From NCBI GenBank assembly GCA_039029355.1, contig JBCCGI010000027.1, positions 1 to 64,000 on the forward strand: a stretch of DNA of 64,000 nt, written 5' to 3'. Under the pieces are notes generated by a model. It was not told the DNA's origin. It did not search any database and worked only from the letters and a program-made list of their open reading frames with translations. Position 1 is the first letter of the stretch; every line of letters begins with the position of its first letter. Below, piece by piece: positions 1 through 7,880 of this stretch. The stretch comes from JBCCGI01 sp039029355 (GTDB lineage Bacteria; Planctomycetota; UBA1135; GCA-002686595). The translations under genes and the position numbers were made by a program.

Positions 1-118
1 GCTCGACGCGGAACAGGCCGTCGGGGCCGGCCTCGGTCGTGGCGGGGGGAGTGCGGCAGGCGGAGACGGCGAGCAGCGAGGCGAGCGCGAGCGTGATGTG
101 CGTCTTCATGCGCGCCAT
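1..118 (-). CDS. N-terminal fragment of a putative lipoprotein
   Basis: Only about the first 39 codons lie in the window; the gene runs off the left edge. The protein begins MARMKTHITLALASLLAVSAC, a short basic start, a hydrophobic stretch and a lipobox-like VSAC, as in a lipoprotein signal peptide, so the mature protein is probably tethered to a membrane. A second in-frame ATG at position 109 (MKTHIT...) could be the real start, because neither has a clear Shine-Dalgarno sequence. The rest of the protein, and hence its function, cannot be seen. It is transcribed on the same strand as the YfaZ-like gene upstream, with a 57-base gap. Confidence 0.6.
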   Translation of the reverse strand, partial: MARMKTHITLALASLLAVSACRTPPATTEAGPDGLFRVE

Positions 119-175
119 GCTAGCAGACCACCCGCGGCGCTACGGACAGTCGTAGGACAACCGGCCCGCGAGGGA

Positions 176-865
176 TTAGATGCCGACCCGCACACCGAGG
201 TGCACCTGGTCGTCGAGCTCGTAGCCGCTCTCGTCGTCGAGGTCGACCTCGAACAGGCGGAACCCGAGGAACCCGGTCGCGTACTCGCTGAGCTCGAACT
301 CGACGCGGGCGAGGAGATCGAGCAGGCCCTCGCCGTCGCTGAACGACGTGATCTTGGGGGCGAGCGCAAGCTGCAGGCTGAACGTCGTGGGGAACTCGGC
401 GGGGATGCTGTAGCTCGCGCTGCCGTTGAGCGAGACCGCGTAGGCGCTGGAGTCGGGCTTGTCGACCGAGATCAGGTAGAGACCAACGCCGACCCCGAGC
501 TCGATCGGCAGGTCGGACTCCGGCTGACCGAAGCGCATCAGCTGGCCCGCAAGCGCGTAGTCGTCCTCGTCGTTGAACAGCAGCCCCACCGAGCCGAAGC
601 CCTCGCCCTGGTCGAAGCGGTGACGCGCCGCGAGCCAGGCGGAGTCGCCGCTCAGAGCGAACTCGACCGACAGCGGCGGGCGGAACCCGAGCGGCGCGGG
701 GCCGAACTGGTCCTGCCGGGCGCCCGGGATCGGCTCGGGCACGGCGGCCGAGAGCGGATAGGAGGGATGGGGGCCGGCGGCCGCCCCCGAGAGCAGCGGG
801 ACAAAGAGGAGCGCGGGGATGGGATGCACGCCCAGGATGCTAGCCCGAAGTCCCCGCAAGCTCAC
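176..865 (-). CDS. YfaZ-like outer-membrane beta-barrel protein
   Basis: Predicted secreted protein of about 229 residues. The GTG start at 865 gives a basic n-region and a hydrophobic core ending in LLSGAAA, a good signal peptide; the open frame extends upstream to 982 but that extension is Arg/Pro-rich and looks non-coding. A second GTG at 829 is possible. The mature part has alternating glycine and aromatic strands and ends in GFRLFEVDLDDE...QVHLGVRVGI, which resembles the C-terminal strands of YfaZ-family outer-membrane proteins (established family, unknown function). The family match is by eye only. It ends in TAA at 176-178, before the lipoprotein fragment on the same strand. Confidence 0.6.
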   Translation of the reverse strand: MSLRGLRASILGVHPIPALLFVPLLSGAAAGPHPSYPLSAAVPEPIPGARQDQFGPAPLGFRPPLSVEFALSGDSAWLAARHRFDQGEGFGSVGLLFNDEDDYALAGQLMRFGQPESDLPIELGVGVGLYLISVDKPDSSAYAVSLNGSASYSIPAEFPTTFSLQLALAPKITSFSDGEGLLDLLARVEFELSEYATGFLGFRLFEVDLDDESGYELDDQVHLGVRVGI

Positions 866-1056
866 GGCCGGATTCGCGCGGGGCGCTCCGCGGCCGCTGG
901 ACGACCGCTTCCCGGTCCACCGCGGGGCGCGGCGCGCAGCGCGCGAACGTGCGGCCTGGCGAGGCGGCGTCCCGCGTGCCATCGTGGGCGCACCGGCCGC
1001 GCTCGTTCCGCCCGCGCCGCGCCCGCCGGGCCGGCGCGCACCAGGAGGTCTCCGCC

Positions 1057-2457
1057 ATGCCCCGCCCGACTTCTTTCGCCGCCCTCGCGTCGCTCGTCCT
1101 CGTCGCCGCGCCGCTCTCCTCGCAAAGCTCGCTCGTCTTCTGCATGGACGGCGACGAGCTCACCCTCGACAACGCCGACGGGCTGGTGGAGGCCGGGCTG
1201 ATCCGCGAGGACGAGTGCGCCATCGTGACGCCGTCGGTCGAGGCCTACTCGGCGTCGGCCTTCCTCCCGATGACCGCGCAGTGGGGTTTCCTGGGCGACG
1301 CCGACCTCGACGGTGAGCTCACCGACGCGAGCACGACCGGCCCCGGCGGCGACACCGACGCGGTGTTCGTCAGGCGCTTCCCCGCGCCGCCCTCCGGCCC
1401 GGTCGGCCCGCGCGACGTCTTCGTCAGCAAGGAGGGCGACGCCGGCTTCGCCGACGACTTCGAGGACGGCGACGTCTTCCGCTACGCCTCCCAGGGCGCG
1501 CTCGAGGTCTTCGTGCGCGAGGCGCAGCTGCTCGACGCGCTCGGCCAGGCGCCGACGGCGGACCTCGACCTCGACGCGATCTGCCAGACGGCGGGGGGCG
1601 ACCTCTTCGTCTCGTTCGCGGACACCGAGTCCTACGCGGGCGGCAGCGCCTCGGACGGCGACGTGCTCCACATCCCGGCCGCGTCGATCACCTACGGCGC
1701 AGACTCGAACGTCGCCGCGATCGCGACCGGCGCGGCACAGGTCGTGGCGAGCGAGGCGGACGTGAACGCCTGGATCGCGGCCAGCCTCGTGCAGACGTCG
1801 GTCGGGGGCTCGCCCTCGACGTCGATCGACCTCACGGCGCTCGAGCTCGACCCGGCCGGCGGCAGCTTCGAGTCGCCGCAGGTGCCGGGGCTGTTCCTCC
1901 CGAACCTGCTCTTCGCCTGGAGCGGCTTCTCGAACGACGGCGCCGTGCTCAGCACCGCCGGCGGCGGGACGCTGGCGGCGCTGAACGGCGTCCCGCTGGC
2001 GAGCGACGTCGCGACGACCGGCACCCAGCTGGGGCTCGCGCCCGACAGCACCGGGCTCGGCGGGCTGATGGGGATGGCCGTCGCGCCGGCGACGGCGCCG
2101 CCGCTCGCGGCCGAGAACTACCCGACGAGCCTGATCACGAGCTCGACCATCCTGTGGTCGCGCCAGGAGGTGTCGGGCGCGACGCCCGGCGGGCTGGTGG
2201 TCTTCTTCGTCGACGTCGGCCCGACCGGCACCGGCGCGGTGGTCCCCGCGCTCGCGCTTCCGGGCGTGGGGGGGGAGCTCTTCGGCGACGGCACGGTCAT
2301 CACCCTCGCCACCCAGACGGCCGGCGGCGGCGGGCACGTCGGCAACGTGGTGACGCTCCCCGCGAGCTTCGTCGGCACCAACCAGAACCTGGTCTTCCAG
2401 GCCTTCGACCTCGGCGCCTTCGCCCTGTCGTCGCCGGCGCCGGTGCAGTTTCTGTAG
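1057..2457 (+). CDS. secreted protein of unknown function
   Basis: A 466-residue protein with an N-terminal signal peptide (MPRPTSFAALASLVLVAAPLSSQ). The start is fixed by an AGGAGG at 1043-1048, eight bases before the ATG. The mature protein is acidic and rich in Asp, Gly and Ser, typical of an extracytoplasmic protein. I recognise no catalytic motif. The last 70 residues (GELFGDGTVITLAT...VGTNQNLVFQAFDLGAFALSS) have the GxxLxFQAxxxD pattern also seen at the end of the VCBS protein at 9542-11347 and in the N-terminal domain of the lamin-tail proteins, so this may be a shared sorting or surface domain. It is isolated: the neighbours are a divergent gene and an independent SDR gene. Confidence 0.75.
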   Translation: MPRPTSFAALASLVLVAAPLSSQSSLVFCMDGDELTLDNADGLVEAGLIREDECAIVTPSVEAYSASAFLPMTAQWGFLGDADLDGELTDASTTGPGGDTDAVFVRRFPAPPSGPVGPRDVFVSKEGDAGFADDFEDGDVFRYASQGALEVFVREAQLLDALGQAPTADLDLDAICQTAGGDLFVSFADTESYAGGSASDGDVLHIPAASITYGADSNVAAIATGAAQVVASEADVNAWIAASLVQTSVGGSPSTSIDLTALELDPAGGSFESPQVPGLFLPNLLFAWSGFSNDGAVLSTAGGGTLAALNGVPLASDVATTGTQLGLAPDSTGLGGLMGMAVAPATAPPLAAENYPTSLITSSTILWSRQEVSGATPGGLVVFFVDVGPTGTGAVVPALALPGVGGELFGDGTVITLATQTAGGGGHVGNVVTLPASFVGTNQNLVFQAFDLGAFALSSPAPVQFL

Positions 2458-2471
2458 CGGCGCGGTGCGGC

Positions 2472-2500
2472 TTCCGGGCGGGCGGGGCGCCGCGTAGGCT
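2472..2500 (+). promoter_or_regulatory. putative promoter for the SDR gene, -10 seven bases before ATG
   Basis: TAGGCT at 2495-2500 lies seven bases before the ATG at 2508, with TTCCGG (weak -35) 17 bases upstream. No Shine-Dalgarno sequence is visible, so transcription from this -10 would give an essentially leaderless mRNA. The -10 matches the pattern seen at several other genes in the window; the -35 match is poor. Confidence 0.4.
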
Positions 2501-2507
2501 CTGGCCC

Positions 2508-3257
2508 ATGAAGTTCGCCCTGATCACCGGAACCAGCCGCGGCATCGGCGTCGCGCTCGCCGAGGCGCTCCTGGAGCGCGGCTGGCGCGTGACCGGCTGC
2601 GCCCGCGGGCCGGCGCCCGAGAGCCTCCAGCGCGAGGGCTACGCCCACTTCGAGGTCGACCTGAGCGACCGCGACGCGACCGTGGCCGCCTTCGATCCGG
2701 AGCGCCCCGAGCTGGCGGATCTCGCGCGCGCCGAGCGCCCCGCGTTGGTGCACAACGCGGCGGTGCTCGGCACCGACCCGATCTCCGGCCTCGAGCTGGG
2801 CGGGGTGGTCGACGCGCTCACGGTCAACGTCGCGACGCCGCTGTGGCTCACCGGGTGGTTCCTGCGCCACACCGCGCCCGCGGCCGAGCTGCGCGTGGTC
2901 GAGGTCTCCAGCGGCGCCGCGAAGTCGGCCTACCCCGGCTGGTCGGTGTACTGCGCCTCGAAGGCCGCGCTGCTGCGGATGGGCGAGGTCCTCGCGGTCG
3001 AGGCCCAGGAGGTCGAGGAGCTGCGCGGCCGGCGCCTGGCGGTGCTCTCCTACGCGCCGCACGTGGTCGCCACCGACATGCAGGCGGAGATCCGTGCGAC
3101 CGGCGCGGCGCGCTTCCCGCGCCACCAGCGCTTCCTCGACCTACACGCGAACGGCGAGCTGGTGCCCGCCGAGGCGCCCGCCGGCGACCTCGCCCGAAAG
3201 ATCGACGACGAGGCGCCCTGGCCGGACTACGAGGTCACGCGCTACGAGCCGCGCTGA
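2508..3257 (+). CDS. short-chain dehydrogenase/reductase (SDR)
   Basis: A 249-residue classical SDR, an NAD(P)-dependent oxidoreductase with a Rossmann fold expected in the cytoplasm. The cofactor loop TGTSRGIG is at residues 8-15, the NAA motif (HNAA) near residue 83, and the catalytic Ser and Tyr-x-x-x-Lys (SSGAAKSAYPGW then YCASK) near residues 138-157. Length and spacing are normal for the family. The closest groups by feel are sepiapterin-reductase or benzil-reductase-like SDRs, but the substrate cannot be assigned. There is no ribosome binding site; a -10-like TAGGCT sits seven bases before the ATG. The 3' end overlaps the convergent GNAT gene by 16 bases. Confidence 0.9.
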   Translation: MKFALITGTSRGIGVALAEALLERGWRVTGCARGPAPESLQREGYAHFEVDLSDRDATVAAFDPERPELADLARAERPALVHNAAVLGTDPISGLELGGVVDALTVNVATPLWLTGWFLRHTAPAAELRVVEVSSGAAKSAYPGWSVYCASKAALLRMGEVLAVEAQEVEELRGRRLAVLSYAPHVVATDMQAEIRATGAARFPRHQRFLDLHANGELVPAEAPAGDLARKIDDEAPWPDYEVTRYEPR

Positions 3258-3784
3258 GCGCGGTAGAGAACGTGCCGGCGCAGCGCGCCCTCCGGCACGC
3301 TGGGGTGGTCGAAGTCGTCGGCGGGGTCGTGCGCCATGCCGAGCTTCTCCATGACGCGCCGCGAGCGCTGGTTGCCCACCGCCGTCATCGAGACCACCTC
3401 GTCGAGCCGACGCTCGTCGAAGGCGAAGGCCAGCGCCGCGCGCGCCGCCTCGGTGGCGTAGCCGCGGCCCCAGTGCTCATGGGCGAGCCGCCACCCGATC
3501 TCGACGCAGGGCATGAAGTGCGCCTCGAAGCGCGGGACCGCCAGGCCCACGAAGCCGACGAACGGCGCGACTCCGGGAGCCTCGGCCGCCCACAGCCCGA
3601 AGCCGTGTCGCTCGAAGTGCTGCCCGATGCGCTCGATCGCGGCCTCGGTCTCGTCGCGCGACTGGAGCGCGGGGAAGTACTCCATCACCCGCTCGTCGGC
3701 GTTCAGCGCCGCGAACGGGTCCAGGTCCGCCGCGCGCCAGGCGCGCAGCAGCAGCCGCTCGGTGCGGAGCTCGGGCGTGCTCAT
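3242..3784 (-). CDS. GNAT-family N-acetyltransferase (RimJ/RimL type)
   Basis: A 180-residue GNAT acetyltransferase that would transfer acetyl from acetyl-CoA to an amine, probably on a protein or small molecule. The sequence starts TERLLLRAWRAADLDPFAAL, the usual opening of the RimJ/RimL-like subgroup. The acetyl-CoA loop is HWGRGYATEA near residues 104-113, and the late motif NQRSRRVMEKLGM is the usual C-terminal helix. Start ATG at 3784 overlaps the stop of the upstream DUF4442 gene as ATGA, implying translational coupling in a two-gene operon; GGAG also lies just upstream. The stop overlaps the convergent SDR gene by 16 bases. Confidence 0.92.
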   Translation of the reverse strand: MSTPELRTERLLLRAWRAADLDPFAALNADERVMEYFPALQSRDETEAAIERIGQHFERHGFGLWAAEAPGVAPFVGFVGLAVPRFEAHFMPCVEIGWRLAHEHWGRGYATEAARAALAFAFDERRLDEVVSMTAVGNQRSRRVMEKLGMAHDPADDFDHPSVPEGALRRHVLYRAQRGS

Positions 3785-4251
3785 CTCTGCTCTCCGTAGT
3801 CGCGTCGGCGGATGTTGAGGAGCTTGGTGCAGCTCGCGTGGACCTCGCCGGCCTCGTCCTTCAGGTCCACGAGGAGCTCGTGGTCGATCTTGCCCTCGGC
3901 GTCGACCGCCGAGCGGATGCGCGCCAGCTCGTCGGGCTCGATGCGGAAGGTCGCGTAGAGCGTGTCCCGCCCAGGGCGCCGGAACCGGATCGACGCCGCC
4001 TTGTCCCACACGACGTAGTCCCGGCCGAGGAGCCGCATCAGCATGATCATGAACATCGGGTCCAGGGCGCCGTACATGCTCCCGCCGTAGATGGTGCCCA
4101 CCAGGTTGCGGGTGCGGCGGTTGAGCGGCAGGCGGATGCGGATCTCGCTCCAGTCCTCGGCGATGTACGTCACCTGCCCTCCGGTCCCTCGATAGGCCGG
4201 GTACCAGTTGAATTTCAGCCGGGTCAGGCGGGTACGCCAGGTCTCGGTCAT
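3781..4251 (-). CDS. DUF4442 hotdog-fold thioesterase-like protein
   Basis: A 156-residue protein matching the DUF4442 group of hotdog-fold proteins (related to PaaI/YiiD thioesterases). Visible features are WYPAYRGTGGQVTYIAEDW, RNLVGTIYGGSMYGALDP (the conserved central helix with GGS) and IRFRRPGRDTLYATF. The family is expected to act on acyl-CoA or acyl-carrier substrates in the cytoplasm, though activity is poorly documented. It is the first gene of a two-gene operon: its TGA overlaps the ATG of the GNAT gene. In some bacteria DUF4442 proteins are fused or paired with GNAT domains, which fits this arrangement. Start ATG at 4251 gives a full-length domain. Confidence 0.8.
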   Translation of the reverse strand: MTETWRTRLTRLKFNWYPAYRGTGGQVTYIAEDWSEIRIRLPLNRRTRNLVGTIYGGSMYGALDPMFMIMLMRLLGRDYVVWDKAASIRFRRPGRDTLYATFRIEPDELARIRSAVDAEGKIDHELLVDLKDEAGEVHASCTKLLNIRRRDYGEQR

Positions 4252-4447
4252 GCGGCCGGGGAGGCTAAGCGATCCGAGCCGGCGAGGCACCGCCTGGGGC
4301 GGCCCAGGCCGCCCGGGCCGGGCGCGGGGAACCGGCCGTGAGAAAAGACTGGCGCATCCCGGGCCGCGCGCGGAAGGTGGGACCCATGCGGAGGAGCCTA
4401 TCGCTCCGCGTCCCGTCGACGATTGGCAGATCAGAGAGGAATCGACG

Positions 4448-6199
4448 ATGCGCGTTTCGCTGGCAGTAATCGGTCTGGTGCTCGCCGTGGCCCCGGCCCT
4501 CGCAACGCCCGTGTCCCCCGAGCCCGCGCGGCCGGTGGCCGCGGGGGGTCCCGTCGTGGACAAGCTCCACAAGGACACCCGCTTCGGCTATCAGCTCCGC
4601 GCCCCCAAGGGCTGGAGCCAGATCCCGGTCAAGGCCGACGAGGCCTGGCTGCTCGCCAAGTGGATGTCGGACAAGACCTACTTCTGGACCGAGAAGAAGG
4701 GCGGCTGGACCTGGGAGCACCGCCCCGAAGTCATGGTGCTGGGCTTCGTCCACGCGATCACTCAGGCCCCCGAGGAGCCTGAGCCCGATGGCAAGGATGG
4801 CGAAGACGGCGAGGATGGTGAGGACGGCGAGGACGGAGGGGACGGGAAGGACGCGGACGTCGTCATCCGCGAGAACCCGTACCGCGACTACGAGGACTAC
4901 CTCGACCGCACCTACTCCGGCGGGGGCTTCTACATCAGCTCGCGCAAGGAGAAGAAGCACAAGGGCGTCGAGGTCACCCAGCTGGAGATCAAGGTCGAGA
5001 AGCTGGCCACCACCGGGCCGAAGCGCATCATCACTTGGATCTACCACCTCGAGGACGCTGACGTCGCGGTGCACATCGAGGTGCTGGAGGACAAGTACTC
5101 GAAGCTCCGCTCGGCGATCAACAGCACGCTCAACTCGTTCAAGACGATCGAGCGCACCGGCGACGGGCTGCCCACCAGCGCCAGCACCTCGTCGGACTGG
5201 ATCACCATCTACGAGATGGAGCAGGGCTCGCCCGCCGAGCGCCGCGAGAAGCGCATGGAGGCCGTGCGCCAATACCGCGAGCGCGTGGTCGAGACCCTGC
5301 CCGACGACTGGACCGCCAAGGAGTACGACCGCGTCTTCGTGCTGTCGCACGTCGACGCCAAGTACGCGAAGAAGCTCGCGACCCAGGCCAACCTGGTGCT
5401 CGACTGGCTCGACGAGAACCTGCACTTCGTCGGCCCGGACGAGTACGTGCGCAGCCCCACGCTGCGGATCTGCAAGGACTTCGACGAGGCCTCGTCGTTC
5501 TCGCAGGGACGGCGCGGCGGCGGCTCGGGCTGGTTCCTCTTCTCCTCGGGCGCCGAGATCGTCACGCACAAGGACGAGGACGGCATGATCTCGTGGGAGG
5601 CCGGCCTGCTGAACGGCCAGCTGTTCGACCATTGGTTCGACGACCGCGACCGCGACCTGCACTGGGCGCTGCCGAACTGGCTGAGCCACGGCCTGCGCGA
5701 GTACGTGGTGAACCTGCGGCTCAAGGGCAGGAAGCTCGAGTTCCGCCCCGACTACTGGGACAAGGACGAGGTCCGCGAGCTGGTCCGCGAGGGCCGCGCC
5801 ACGCATCCGCGCGAGCTGATGAGCATGACCTCCTCCCAGTTCAACGGCAGCGGCTCGTGGGACCGCAACCGCGAGTCCGCGGCGCTGGTGCACTTCTTCC
5901 TGTCCGGCGCGGCCAAGAAGAACAAGCGCACCAAGAACACCCTGCCGAACTTCATCCGCGACCTGCGCGGGGTGATCACGTCGATCGAGAAGGAGCGGGA
6001 GCAGGGCGAGGACGGCGAGACCGTCCACGAGGCGCCCGAGACCGAGGAAGAGGAGGAGGCCCAGTTCAAGGCCCGCCGCGAGGCCTGGAAGGAGAAGGAG
6101 AAGCGCATCCTCGACGAGACCTTCCAGCGCAGCTTCGGGGGCTGGTCCGACAAGGACTGGGACGCCTTCGCCAAGGTGTACTTCGCGTCGATCGACTAG
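4448..6199 (+). CDS. secreted DUF1570-like protein with degenerate metallopeptidase site and collagen-like acidic repeat
   Basis: A 583-residue secreted protein; signal peptide MRVSLAVIGLVLAVAPALA, with AGAGAGGA about ten bases before the ATG. Residues 35-110 are a globular N-domain, 114-134 carry seven DGx triplets (nucleotides 4787-4849), and the C-terminal half resembles the DUF1570/peptidase-MA fold of the downstream gene: NWLSHGLREYVVNL matches the P.WlsEGlAeY segment that follows the zinc motif. Where a gluzincin would have HExxH there is LLNGQLFDHWF, and the third-ligand Glu is His (SHGL), so zinc binding looks lost. Residues 500-570 are highly charged and helical. It is followed after 16 bases by an intact paralogue, probably in one operon. 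Confidence 0.75.
   Translation: MRVSLAVIGLVLAVAPALATPVSPEPARPVAAGGPVVDKLHKDTRFGYQLRAPKGWSQIPVKADEAWLLAKWMSDKTYFWTEKKGGWTWEHRPEVMVLGFVHAITQAPEEPEPDGKDGEDGEDGEDGEDGGDGKDADVVIRENPYRDYEDYLDRTYSGGGFYISSRKEKKHKGVEVTQLEIKVEKLATTGPKRIITWIYHLEDADVAVHIEVLEDKYSKLRSAINSTLNSFKTIERTGDGLPTSASTSSDWITIYEMEQGSPAERREKRMEAVRQYRERVVETLPDDWTAKEYDRVFVLSHVDAKYAKKLATQANLVLDWLDENLHFVGPDEYVRSPTLRICKDFDEASSFSQGRRGGGSGWFLFSSGAEIVTHKDEDGMISWEAGLLNGQLFDHWFDDRDRDLHWALPNWLSHGLREYVVNLRLKGRKLEFRPDYWDKDEVRELVREGRATHPRELMSMTSSQFNGSGSWDRNRESAALVHFFLSGAAKKNKRTKNTLPNFIRDLRGVITSIEKEREQGEDGETVHEAPETEEEEEAQFKARREAWKEKEKRILDETFQRSFGGWSDKDWDAFAKVYFASID
4787..4849 (+). repeat. in-frame 9-base repeat encoding seven Asp-Gly-X triplets
   Basis: Seven successive nine-base units of the form GAY-GGN-NNN encode D-G-K/E/G triplets (collagen-like Gly-X-Asp register) in the secreted protein at 4448-6199. 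The third codon is mostly GAG/GAA. It probably forms a flexible acidic linker, perhaps calcium-binding. It is a coding microsatellite and could vary in copy number. Confidence 0.85.
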
Positions 6200-6215
6200 C
6201 GGGAGGAGCGCGGCG

Positions 6216-7703
6216 ATGAAGCGCTGGTTGCTCGCCTGTGCCGCCTTGCTGGGCACGCCCACGCTGGCCCAGGACGACCTCCTGTGCCTCAAGGACGGGC
6301 GCGTGTTCGCCGACCTCTCGATGGAGCGCACGGACGGCGGGGTCACCATCCACTTCGAGAACGGCGACGTGGCGGTGCCCGGCGGGCTGATCCTCGACGC
6401 GCTGGTCGCAGGCAGCTCGTCCTTCGAGCCGACGAACGACGAGGAGCGCGAGAAGCTCGCCAAGGGCTTCGTGCCGTTCGACGGCAAGTGGGTGTCGCAG
6501 AAGCGGCGCGATCAGCTGATCGCCAAGCGCCTGAAGGAGCGGCGCGAGGCGATCGAGGAGATGCAGGCGCACCGCGAGTGGCGCAACCGCTACCGCGAGG
6601 AGTCGAAGAACTTCGCCTTCGAGTTCACGGTGCCGAAGCACATCTTCGACGGCTACCGCGAGAGCATGGAGGCCTACTTCTCAATCTTCGCCAAGGACTG
6701 GAAGGTGAAGCGCCCGCGCGACCGGCCCAAGCTGAGCGTGTGCTTCTACGGCAGCCGCAAGGAGTTCCACCGTACCGGCGGAGCCGGCAGCTACGTGCTG
6801 GGCTACTTCAAGTTCCATCCCGAGTTCGACCTGAACATCTACTACGACCGCCTCGATCCGGCCGAGACCGAGGACGTGATGTTCCACGAGGCGAACCACT
6901 ACCTGCAGAAGCTGATCGACGTCGACTTCTCGTACCCGCACTGGCCGGGCGAGGCCCTGGCGGAGTACTACGGCGCGAGCGCCTGGGACCCCGACTCCGG
7001 CAAGCTCACGACCGGGCTGATCCAGGAGGGCCGGCTGATCGAGATCCAGAACGACATCGCCGGCGGGAAGATGCTGGGCCTCGCGGAACTGATCCTCGAC
7101 GAGCGCGCCTACGAGCACTACACGTGGGGCTGGTCGCTCGTGCACTTCCTGATGAACGACAAGCGCCACGCGAAGAAGTTCCAGAAGTTCTTCGTCGCGC
7201 TCGCCAAGGGCAAGGACGTCCGGCGCGAGGACCGCGGCATGGGCCTGAAGACCGTGCGCGGCCCCGAGGTCTGGCGCGCGTTCCGCGACTACCTCGGCCT
7301 GCGCGACGACGAGGACGTCGTCGAGCTGCAGCAGAAGTGGCACGCCTACGTGCAGGACAAGCTGGAGCTCACGAGCGCGCGCGGGCTCGAGAAGGCCGCG
7401 CTCTCCGCGCTCCGCACCGGCCGCGACCTGCGCGCGCAGCGCCTGTTCGAGGAGGCGATCGCCGCGGGCTCCTCCAGCGCGCTGACGTACCACAAGTACG
7501 CCGGCCTGCTGCGCAACAAGGGCAAGCGCGAGGCGGCCGTCGCGAACTGGCGGCGGGCGATCGAGCTCGATCCGCTCGCGGGCTCGTACTACTACGCGCT
7601 CGGCCGCGCGCTGGCGTCCAAGGACAAGGACGAGAGCGCACGGCTCAAGGCCCTGGGGCTCGAAATCGACCCCGAAGCCGCGTCCGAATGGTGGTGGGAT
7701 TAG
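6216..7703 (+). CDS. secreted DUF1570-like zinc metallopeptidase with C-terminal TPR
   Basis: A 495-residue secreted protein with signal peptide MKRWLLACAALLGTPTLAQ and a good ribosome site (GGGAGGAG). The gluzincin signature is intact: VMFHEANHYLQ gives His224-Glu225-x-x-His228, and GEALAEYYGA about 20 residues later supplies the third-ligand Glu. This matches DUF1570/peptidase-MA-like proteins common in Planctomycetota. Residues 25-70 resemble a small N-terminal domain, 105-135 are strongly charged and helical, and from about 385 to 485 there are two or three TPR-like helix pairs (EAAVANWRRAIELDPLAGSYYYALGRA). It acts outside the cytoplasm; substrate unknown. It sits 16 bases after a paralogue whose zinc site is lost. 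Confidence 0.8.
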   Translation: MKRWLLACAALLGTPTLAQDDLLCLKDGRVFADLSMERTDGGVTIHFENGDVAVPGGLILDALVAGSSSFEPTNDEEREKLAKGFVPFDGKWVSQKRRDQLIAKRLKERREAIEEMQAHREWRNRYREESKNFAFEFTVPKHIFDGYRESMEAYFSIFAKDWKVKRPRDRPKLSVCFYGSRKEFHRTGGAGSYVLGYFKFHPEFDLNIYYDRLDPAETEDVMFHEANHYLQKLIDVDFSYPHWPGEALAEYYGASAWDPDSGKLTTGLIQEGRLIEIQNDIAGGKMLGLAELILDERAYEHYTWGWSLVHFLMNDKRHAKKFQKFFVALAKGKDVRREDRGMGLKTVRGPEVWRAFRDYLGLRDDEDVVELQQKWHAYVQDKLELTSARGLEKAALSALRTGRDLRAQRLFEEAIAAGSSSALTYHKYAGLLRNKGKREAAVANWRRAIELDPLAGSYYYALGRALASKDKDESARLKALGLEIDPEAASEWWWD

Positions 7704-7880
7704 CCCGCGCCTCCTGAGGAAAAGCCCGCACCTACGCGCTTCCCGGCCCGCGCTAGAGGACCCGCTCTGCGATACTTCGGTATCTAGGCGAAAACCCCAG
7801 CAACCGCCCCCGCGATCCGGTGCTAGTCTGCCTAGCTAGGCTCGTTCGCTCGCAGATTTGAAACCTCGCAAGAGGCTCCT

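Noticed and set aside
4787..4849. A CRISPR or spacer array
   Set aside because: The units are nine bases, contiguous, in frame with a secreted protein, and have no spacers.
4265..6487. A 740-residue minus-strand frame
   Set aside because: Opposite the DUF1570-like gene with its signal peptide and ribosome site. It is a shadow with repetitive Leu/Val/Arg sequence.
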